Assembly: GCA_030512295.1 (NCBI GenBank)
Contig: JAULSR010000002.1
Coordinates: 2,108,001 to 2,172,000, forward strand
Direction: 5' to 3'
Origin: Bombardia bombarda
Lineage: Eukaryota > Ascomycota > Sordariomycetes > Sordariales > Lasiosphaeriaceae
DNA: 64,000 nucleotides
Shown: in pieces, positions 55,698 to 64,000 of the stretch
Layout: each line of letters opens with the position of its first letter
Position numbering within the stretch: the stretch's first letter is position 1
Notes under the pieces: model-generated
Database searches by the model: none
The model's input: only the letters and a program-made list of their open reading frames with translations
Told to the model about the DNA's origin: nothing
Made by a program: the position numbers and the translations under genes

Positions 55698-58600
55698 AGA
55701 AAAAGTGTCTTGTTGCCTGTTGCGTGCATCTCTTTTTCTGCGCATAACGAAGCATCTGATGAATGATACATTCTATGTTGCTGTCGTGTTTTGAGCGTGC
55801 TGGTGCCTGTTGGACTCATCATAAAGTATATAGACGGAGGGTTATATTTTTGTAATTCTGCATGGCAGAGTAGGAGGATGGGGTCATTAGGATATATAGT
55901 TCTTGGATATATCAAGGACTGTCTGTCTATAGGTCTTTTAGATGGTTTTTCTTTTCTTTTCAATACTGTCTCATATATACACTCAGTTATACATACCTTA
56001 CATACATACAGACAGCTTTATTAACCACCACTAACAACGTATCACACATAGTACCGGAGCTTCTTTTCTCAATATCCTGTGTTTTCCTTTTTCTTTTTTT
56101 TTTTCCATTGGGTAGCGGAGTGGATACCTTTTTTGTTGGAATGACAAGGTCATTCGTACTAGTCACTATAGTAACCGTAGAGAACGGGTTGGGGGGGGGG
56201 GGTTGTTGTTGTTGTATTGATCTGTTTGTCTATGTAAAAGGATCACGAACTACGGGGACAGGAAGTGGGTGGTTTTGGAGGGGTTCCTGGGACACGTGAC
56301 CAGTTCCCCACTGTTTTGCACATCTCTCATCCTGTCGACCAATCACAGCCGTCACAGCCTGACGGCTGTATGCCTCTGATTGATCGTAAATCCGACATTT
56401 TTGTATATCTTTTTCATATACGGGCACTTGCTGGTTTTTTTACCTACCTGGTCTAGACTTGGGAGGATAGAGGCAGGCAGGTAGGCTGGCAGGGCAATCC
56501 GTCTTTACCTGCCGATTATGGTTGGGTTAAAATCTGGGAAGACGATGGGGCATGGGAAGGGGTTTTGACTGAGGGATAGTGAGCCTTACTTACCTAGGTA
56601 GGTAGTATAATCGACCTGGCCTTCTGATACTATATTCGTACGTCTCAATTATCTGTCCACCGTGATTGTGACCCGATGGTCATTTGGCTGTATCTACCTT
56701 ATGTAGGATTGGATACTTGCCTTCACTGGCGGCATCGTAAGCGGTAAACTAATACTTTAGTATAAGTATTATGATAATGATGAAAGCGGGAGAATGCTAA
56801 GCAAACGGTAGCTGCGATAGATCGATAAGCTTATCCCCATCTCTCGATAGACGAAATTCTTAAAAGTAGGTAGTCATTGGAGGAGGGATAATATTGGTTG
56901 AGCAGTAAGTCCCATAAAGAACAATTGGGTATATTTGGGCGCCATTGAAGTTTTTTGTCCTAAACGTCTGGTTATGAGGTTTATTCAAATACCAAATGAC
57001 CGGCTTGGACTACGACTACCGTATTGAATGATTGAAAACCACCCACGAGGTATCTCTAAGTATATTCAGAGAGCTTGCGGATAATGCTACCAGTGTAAAT
57101 GACTCGTTGAGTTTGGCTTCATGACGACTTCTCAAGGACTGGAACTATCTAGACTCACCATCAACATTTTTAAGTGCTAAATACATGAGATCTCCTGAAT
57201 ATATGCTTGACCTGGGGGCGCTTGGCCTGCTACCTAGTATTCTCCATTATAACCAGGCAGGAGTGATTCCATCATTGCTCAACGATAGGTTGGCATCAAC
57301 ACTTTGCTCGATGGCTGCAACCCTTGAAATTAACTATCATTGTATTTGGACTTTCGTGACAAGGGTGCCGTAGATAGGTACTAGGATCACTGGCTGGAGT
57401 GTTACTGTGACCATTCTTTAGATACTTATATTCATCATGGGCTGCTGTTGAATGTTCACATGTGACAACCATCCACGTTCGTCAAAGGGGTCGAAAATGA
57501 CGAGCTTGGGCCCGGTGATTAACTTAGCTTGTGGTCCACTTGCCAACCACGGGTGAAGTCCAGCCTATCTTAGCCAGTAGCGTATCTTGTGATTAAATAA
57601 CCATGTCAAGGCGGTGTCTCAATCTTATCATTGTGGTATTCGTGAGATGCAATATGCTTGTGTGTGCAAAATCGCGTGGACTGTTGGATGGCGGTGCGAC
57701 GATGAGGGGGGGAGCAAGCCGCGTTTTGTTTAGTGCGGGGGACGGGGCGGGACTGACAGCTTCGATAAGGACTGAAAGTGGGAGGAAAGTACGAAATGGT
57801 GGGGCAGGTGTGCCATCGAGGACGTCACAGGCACATTCATCCAAGGGCTGGCCCAAATTTTTTCAAAAGTTTCACTTCGCCATGACCGATACCTTAATGT
57901 AGCAGTCTGATAAGGAATCTTGAAGGACGGACGCACCAGAAACCTGCATGCTTCTCCTTGGCACATTGATTTATCACGGATCGACCAAATAAACTGGCCC
58001 TCAGAAGCAGCCTCAATCCAGGGGCTTGCCCATCTCTCATGCATTCCCGCTCCGCGCTTGTGTGGAATGGGCGACAGATGATGCATACTGTGACCAAGTG
58101 GCGCTACTCAACAGCCGCGGTTCTGCCCAGGCCATGGAGGTGCAGATGTGGTTGCTTCCAGACACTGGCACGGCACCACCAATACATGCCAACGAAGAGG
58201 AATTCGTTGGCCGTAGTTACTGTTATATTGCATGGGTGAAGGACTTCTTTGGTCGGATGTGGACGGCAGACAGGTCACTGATCACTGACAAGATGACGGC
58301 CCAATAGGAGCCGGTCGTGCGTCGATAACTATAGTCAGCACTGGTGGTGCTGCGGCGATGACGCTAAAAGTCCCGCCCTGATCGGTCTTGTCATTTCCAT
58401 TCCTTGGCATCCACCCACCTCACAAGTCATAACTCGATCCACCCACTTCGTACTGCCCCCGTCCACTTTACCGTATCATCGCTCGCCCATCGTCATTGCT
58501 GTGTGGTTTCGAGCCTCGGATTGTGAGAGCAGTGTCGACATCACCCCACCCTTCCTGCTACACCACGGACCCTGCTTCCCGTCCACAGCGCGCTACAGCA

Positions 58601-58764
58601 GCAACCTAGAGCAACCTAGAGCAACCTACAGCACCCGACCACCTCACCTCACCTTACTTACCTACAGCAACAACCTAACTACAGCAACCAAATCTCGTGG
58701 CACCCGTCCACCCGTGAGGATGACTGCCTGTGTCTGTGTCGGCAAAGCCCACCAAGTCTGATGC

Positions 58765-58819
<55 letters not shown>

Positions 58820-59288
58820 ACAATAACGGCCCCGACCCGACTGACTTGATCGACCCGACCAACCTCCCTCTGCCATCCCCGGCCTTCAATTGCAACTGCA
58901 ATTGCACCAGCCGCCGCTCCCTGGCCTGTCCTTGCTAGCAACCATTGTCCATCTCGCATTGCCTTTGGTTTATTGTTCATTGCACTCTTGCCGACTCTCT
59001 CCGATCTTGCCGACGTCCTGAGTCATCCATTCATTCTCTTCTTGCAACCAAGAATCCCCACGGCCTACCACTAGAATTTGTCGCCCACATCGCACCTGTC
59101 TCGGCTTGCCCGCTTCACCAATCATTGCGGGTTGCAACGTCCCTATCTGCGAGCGCCCCGAGGCGCCTTTCTTCGTCGACGTCGACCCGCCGTTCATCAC
59201 CACGACGGAAGCACCCCCGAAATAAACTGCTGATACGCTTGTCCAGACCCAAAATCTTGCCGGGGCGAGGAGGCCCGTAGCAGCAATC
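55698..59288. other. Intergenic region of 3.6 kb between the ABC transporter and SIP5
   Basis: No gene found; frames at 57.6-58.3 kb show no motif. Contains a G-run near 56189-56200, CCTACC/TAGGTAGG elements near 56447 and 56590, and the CAA repeat of the probable SIP5 leader (58764-58826). The sequence from about 58.4 kb is C/T-rich and likely belongs to the SIP5 leader. Confidence 0.5.
58764..58826. repeat. CAA trinucleotide repeat in the probable SIP5 leader
   Basis: About 20 CAA/AAC units with a few interruptions (CGA, AAT), roughly 460 bases before the SIP5 start codon. If transcribed it forms an unstructured CAA leader. Confidence 0.85.
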
Positions 59289-62214
59289 ATGGGAAATACC
59301 AGCTCGAGAGACGCTCGCGGCGGCAATGACGGCCACCGCAGTCACCACAGCGGTCCCGTCTCTAGCGCTGAAGTAGGCGCCGGTGCTTCTCGGCAGTCGG
59401 AAAGATCATCAAACAGGAGGGGACGAGGGAATAGGGGCGAGCTGGGCGGGATACTGGGATTGGGAGGCTCCGGTGGCGGGGCCTCGGGCTCACAGACAGA
59501 CCCGCCTTATGAGCGCCGGGAGACAAAGCAGGAGAGGGAAGCGCGGAGACTGGAAAGAGAGCGCGTGGCTAGAATTGCGGAGCGAGAGCGAAGCATGAAG
59601 GAGGAAAGTGTGGACGGCGGCTATCTTGTCACGATGGGCACCTACACTGGCTCGGAGGATTTCAATAAGCAAGTTGTCCGGCAATTACAGGTATGTCGTG
59701 TTTCTGGAGCTTGTCCTCTTTAGAGACCAAGACCCTAGCAGTACTGACCAAGACATTTTCTAGATTGAGCGGAAGATAGCCCCGTTCTGGAGAGGCCTCA
59801 ACGACATCGACGGCCAGTGGACGGAATTCCAGATTGTTGCCGCAGCCCGGGGGATGCCCATCCCCCCGGCCGACCAGCCCCCTCCCGACGACCTCATGCC
59901 AAAGCCGCTATCGGCGGCCGCGCATACGGATTCGGCCCGCAACCTAAACAACCTTACCGTGCCGCTAGGCGAACGAACGCAATCCATGACGTCTGAGAAT
60001 AGCGTGTCAAACGCCGGCTCTGCACTCGCATCACCGACCTCGGGCGGCAACCCCCCAAGAGCAAATTCCCCCTTCAAACCTCGCGGCAAGGCACTGGCAG
60101 CGGTGCTGGGCGGGACATCTCGCAATGGCTCCACGACTGAGGTTGTGCCCCGCGAGATCACCCTGCCCAATGACCCATACATCAACGGACAGCCCATCGA
60201 GGTCTTTTTGTACAAGGACGCGACCGAGTGCCCCATCTGCTTCCTCTCGTATCCGCCCTATCTGAACCACACGAGGTGTTGCGACCAGGCCATCTGCAGC
60301 GAGTGCTTCGTACAGATCAAGCGGCCGGACCCGCATTTCCCCGAAGGCCACAACGAGAACGACCCAGACACCAATCCCGAGGAGACGGCGGGCATGTTGG
60401 TCTCGGAGCCCGCCTGCTGCCCCTACTGCACACAGCCCGACTTTGGCGTCACCTACGAGCCGCCACCCTTCCGCCGCGGCCTGTCATATGTCAACAACCC
60501 GCCGCCCGTGCTCGACAGCATGAACACGGCCATGTCCTCCAACAGCTCGCTAAACTCTGGCACCAATTTGTCGCCGAACCTCGGGTCTCCCATCAGCGCG
60601 GTCAATCGCCGCCGGACTCAGTCCCTTTCGGTTCACGCCAGCAATGTCATTCTGACGGACAGGATCCGGCCAGAATGGGCTACTAAGCTGCAGGCGGCGC
60701 GGGCGCACCAGGCGAGACGGGCGGCTGCTGCCACGGCGCTGCATACCGCTGCGTTCCTGATGGGCACGGGCGAGACGCGAGCTTTTCGCTCGCGGTTTGG
60801 ACGGAGAAACACGGGCGGCTCGGGGTCGGCGTCTGCGGGTGCGTCCCCTGGCGGGGCCAATGCCGGCGAGGGTGATAATGGCGATAGCGGTCCTGCAACC
60901 CCTCCCTTCAGCGGCCTCGACGGCCCCCGAGGAGGCTCAGGTCGCGGGCTTGCCGCCGGCGGTGGGCCGCGCCGTAGTCGGATGGAGGACCTGGAAGACA
61001 TGATGTTGATGGAGGCCATCCGCCTGTCGCTGGCCGCAGAGGAGGAACGCAAGCGCAAGTCGGAGAAGGAAGAGAAGAAGGAGGCGAAGAAGCGCGAGAA
61101 GGAGGAGAGGAAGGCAGCGAAAACAGCAGCCAAGCATGGCGGCGGTCCGTACGAGGCGGCGGGAGGTCGCAGCGGTCTTAGCTCGGCCAGCGGCAGCACG
61201 CTGAGCCTGCCCGGCCTGGGCTTTGGGAGGAAGCGGGGGAATAGCGGCGCCAGCAACCTACGAGTCGAGGCCGGCGTGGCCAGCGCGGTGGCTAATACTG
61301 GTGGTATGTTGGGCAGCTCGGGGTCGCCGTCGGTGTCGGATCCGAATCTGAGGGATAAAGGCAAGGCTGTTGATCGCGGTCTGCCTGCGACTCCTGAGGG
61401 GGCTGCGGTTGGGGCGGTGGCGTCTGAGCAGGGGGGTGCTTCGACGACGACGACGACGACGACAGCGACAATTCCTATTTCGACGACTTCACGCCCGGCG
61501 TCCACGCCGCACCCTGGCCCGTCGCATCTCAGACAGATGAGCAGCGCCTCGTCGGTGGAGTCGTCGATTATCGATAGCCAGCCGGGGAGCTATACGTTGC
61601 CTTCGCAGATGCAGCAGCAGCAGGGCCCGCATGCGAGCGGTCTTAGTCTGTCGGGGGCCAGTGAGGATGGTGGCGAGCGGGATGGGGATAAAGATCCGAG
61701 TGCCAGCACAGAGTCCATGTTCAACTTTCGGAGCTTGGCGGAGGTTGTTGGTGTAAGTCTGGAGGGTGAGAATGCTGGGAGGCGGTTGAGCTATATCGAG
61801 GCGGATAGTGAGGGGAAGAAAGCTGGTGGAGATGATAGGGATATAAGGGCCGCTGCTGGTGGTGGTGTCGAGCGGGAAGCTGCTACTGCCAAGACGGACG
61901 AGGCGAATGAAAGTACTCAGGTGGAGCGGATAGAAGATGTCGGGGCTGAAGGGCCAGGAGGAGGAACAGGAGAAGATTACGAGTTCGTGCCGGACTATGA
62001 GCGGGACGACAGCTGGCAGGAGGACGGGCAGGAGGAGCAGCAGGGCGACGAGACGATCCCGGGACGACTGCCGACGCCAAAAGTGACCATCACGCCCGGA
62101 ACGCCGGCGCCGGTCGAGGATGGCGTCGGCGGGGATTCTAAGCAACTCGGGCATGACATGATGGCGGTGGAACAGCAGCAGCACCACTCGCCGCAACACC
62201 AGGTGGCGCAATAG
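59289..62214 (+). CDS. SIP5: Sip5-like SNF1-interacting protein with RING-like zinc finger and ubiquitin-interacting motif
   Basis: Exons 59289-59690 and 59764-62214 encode 950 residues. The protein begins MGNTSSRDARG, a consensus for N-myristoylation. A Lys/Arg/Glu helix precedes the conserved block YTGSEDFNKQVVRQLQIERK, IAPFWRGLNDIDGQWTEFQI and MPIPP. The zinc-binding region is ECPICFLSYPPYLNHTRCCD, AICSECFVQIKR and a later CCPYC. Next comes IRPEWATKLQAARAHQARR. At about residues 535-550, EDMMLMEAIRLSLAAEEE fits a ubiquitin-interacting motif and is followed by a charged coiled coil. The C-terminal 350 residues are low-complexity Gly/Ser. Yeast Sip5 binds Snf1 and Reg1/Glc7 in glucose signalling; the fungal protein is larger. 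Both exons are open. Confidence 0.9.
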
Positions 62215-63257
62215 TGTCGCGATAGCCTGTTGGGGTGCTGTTTGCCGAGTAGCTGCGCGGTGGGGTTGGATGGGAAGGTGGAGTGTGGGTGTGATAGGGT
62301 GAGGGGGGTGGTGAAGATGAGTGAGGGGGGGGGGGGAGGTATGATGAATGATGGCATGAGGCATGTGGTATGGTGAGAGAGATAAGGCGGGGGAGTGGAG
62401 GTAAACAAAGCAAAGCAGACCGAGGCGAAACAGCGAAGTGGTGGAAAAGAACTACTGGATTGATTCTGGTGGGTTATCATTATCAGTCCAGTAGTTGATA
62501 AACTAACTATCCAGCCCCTTTTAACAGAAAGGGGCTGGGATGAGGGTGCATACCCAGGAGGGGTGGCTATGGTATGGTATGGTATCAGTAGGAAATGCAT
62601 GCGTAGATTACGTTTTCTTATGTTGTTGCGATTGCATGGCATGGCATTAGCGCACGGTGGATGGGATTAAAGTGTGTGCATCTGTGTTATGTGTCTGGGC
62701 CAGGCAGGTCGGACAGGTCGGGCAGGATGAGTGTTTGTGTGTCGTGTTGCGATGTGTTGGGCGGTGCATTGAACAAAACAACTCTTTGTATAACAAATTT
62801 TGCTGTTATGCTTATCACTCTCTTGCCCCCCTTTTGTTTCTTTTGTTGTTGCTGTTGAGTCTAGGTTGGCTGGGGAACGTGCCATATCATAGCTCTGAGG
62901 AAGGATAGGTAGATAGGGGGTACAAAGTTTGTGGTTAAGAGTGTTGGTAGATGGTCATGGGTACAAGTGAGGAGGATGGGGACTGCCGGCGGCGGGCTAT
63001 TCTAGATTGGAGTACTGGAGTTTTTAACGCCCCATGATGTTGGGACGGCGGTGTTTTCATATCACGGTAGTTTGGAGTTTGGAGTAGCTATGGTAGTAGG
63101 TGAATTAGATTGATCTTTTTTTGAATGAGGGAAATAATACGTTGAGGAGAATGGAGAGGTGATAACTTCGGTAGGTATTAGGTCAACCAGAACTAAAGAT
63201 TTTTTGATCCAAAATCTGTCTTCAGTCCCCCTCATCTATCACTTCTTCTCACATCCA
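62215..63257. other. Convergent intergenic region, 1.0 kb
   Basis: No gene found between SIP5 and the minus-strand D-arabinose dehydrogenase gene. Contains a G-run at 62326-62336 and several short GGTATGG direct repeats at 62570-62585. Confidence 0.5.
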
Positions 63258-64000
63258 TCACCTCAACACGGAAGCCTCCCTGGCGTTCTTCTTGAGCTCC
63301 TCATACGCGTCCATGACGCCATCGTCATGGGGAACCGCGCCCCTGTCCTCTTCCCGCCTGGTGTTTACAAACCCATCCCCGGGACTCGCCCACGCATAGT
63401 CCAGCCACGAGCCCAGCGCGGGCCATAGCTGCGTCTGCACCAGATCCACTACCTTCTTCTGCCGTGCCGAGCCGTATTTCCCAGTGGCCGTGGTGTTGTC
63501 CTTGTCAGCTCCCGCCAACTGCTCAAGACCAGACAGAACCCCAGCCCACTCAGCCACCGTCTCCTCCAGCTCAGCGATGGACGACACGCCGCAGACCGTC
63601 GCGCCGACTTTCAGCTGAGAATCAGAAGAGCTTGGCACGCCAACACCGGCCGCGGCGCCGACACGTGCCCACTCCTCCAGCGCCCAGCGGATGGCGACCG
63701 ACTCCAGCCGCTCGCCGGCAGCGGCTTCTGTGATGGCGGCGATCTTCTTGCAGGCGATGCGCAACTCGGGCGGCGAGGGGTGCCACTTGGCCAGCGGGGA
63801 GACGACGGCCTTTTCACTACTATCTGTGGGCGATGACACTGTCGTAGGAACGACAGGATCGGCGGGGATGCCGCGGCTGGTCAGCAGGCCCATGCCCAGC
63901 ATGCTGGCGTTGAGCACAACGTCGACGCCTGCCTTCTTGAGGCGCGCCAGCGGACAACTACTCCTCTCATCAACACCAGCACCAGCACCAGCACCAGCAC
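63258..64000 (-). CDS. ARA2: D-arabinose 1-dehydrogenase (Ara2-like aldo-keto reductase), C-terminal part
   Basis: The gene continues beyond the right edge of the window, so only the last 247 or so residues are visible, ending at the stop at 63258. Recognisable segments are CPLARLKKAGVDVVLNASML followed by GMGLLTSRGIP, HPSPPELRIACKKI, VAIRWALEEW, VCGVSSIAELEETVAEW and LDYAWASPGDGFVNTRR, all in the order found in fungal NAD-dependent D-arabinose dehydrogenases. The enzyme oxidises D-arabinose (or L-galactose-type sugars) to the lactone in the pathway to D-erythroascorbate. The active-site Asp, Tyr, Lys and His lie upstream, outside the window. A GCTGGT repeat at the very edge encodes Ala-Gly pairs that relatives lack. 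Confidence 0.8.
   Translation of the reverse strand, partial: AGAGAGAGVDERSSCPLARLKKAGVDVVLNASMLGMGLLTSRGIPADPVVPTTVSSPTDSSEKAVVSPLAKWHPSPPELRIACKKIAAITEAAAGERLESVAIRWALEEWARVGAAAGVGVPSSSDSQLKVGATVCGVSSIAELEETVAEWAGVLSGLEQLAGADKDNTTATGKYGSARQKKVVDLVQTQLWPALGSWLDYAWASPGDGFVNTRREEDRGAVPHDDGVMDAYEELKKNAREASVLR
63976..64000. repeat. Hexanucleotide repeat at the window edge
   Basis: AGCACC repeated about four times, reaching the end of the window and possibly continuing. It is in frame in the D-arabinose dehydrogenase gene and codes for Ala-Gly pairs. Confidence 0.85.

Noticed and set aside
1..64000. CRISPR arrays, prokaryotic operons or phage genes
   Set aside because: Introns, gene families and spacing are fungal; no regularly spaced direct repeats were found.

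Overview
The window is nuclear DNA of a filamentous ascomycete (Pezizomycotina, most likely a Sordariomycete). Genes carry short GT-AG introns of about 50 to 115 nt, coding GC is high, and the families are typical of these fungi: a LaeA-like TAM-domain methyltransferase, a caffeate-type O-methyltransferase, fungal M13 peptidase, PDR-type ABC transporter, Dug2, Sip5, Tim17, Sam50 and Ubc6. No rRNA, convincing tRNA, transposon or CRISPR array was seen. Exon boundaries below were placed by hand from splice signals, reading frame and protein similarity; for every intact spliced gene the exons sum to a multiple of three.

Left part (1-16.4 kb): the 3' end of a membrane protein gene, a nine-exon methyltransferase, an M13 metallopeptidase with an internal deletion, a heavily frame-broken 3-ketodihydrosphingosine reductase (TSC10-like), an SDR oxidoreductase, an O-methyltransferase, a 2.4 kb gene-free stretch, a secreted lactonase-fold protein, and a tandem pair of related genes that look like trypsin-fold proteins lacking their catalytic residues (one copy broken).

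Middle part (17-33 kb): Dug2 (glutathione degradation), TIM17, an asparaginase/taspase-type Ntn hydrolase, a secreted DUF4185-like protein, an aldo-keto reductase and a large polytopic membrane protein with a frame break.

33-38.5 kb is a run of three damaged metabolic genes: a CmcJ/AsaB-type oxygenase-like gene, a glutamine-synthetase-like gene that stops before its catalytic domain, and a gamma-glutamyltransferase with an internal deletion, a frame break and a mutated splice donor.

Right part (38.8-64 kb): housekeeping genes: cytosolic beta-mannosidase, Ubc6 (ER ubiquitin conjugation) facing SAM50 (mitochondrial outer membrane assembly), a PDR drug transporter behind a 5.2 kb gene-free upstream region, SIP5 (SNF1 signalling, with a RING-like zinc finger and a ubiquitin-interacting motif), and the C-terminal part of a D-arabinose dehydrogenase at the right edge.

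The main anomaly is the number of broken reading frames (M13, TSC10, one pseudoprotease copy, the polytopic protein, the CmcJ-like gene, GGT, SAM50) next to four long, fully open genes. Several breaks can be explained by one missing or extra base in a short homopolymer, so sequencing error and true pseudogenisation must be separated. The internal deletions in M13 and GGT and the truncation of the GS-like gene cannot be explained that way.
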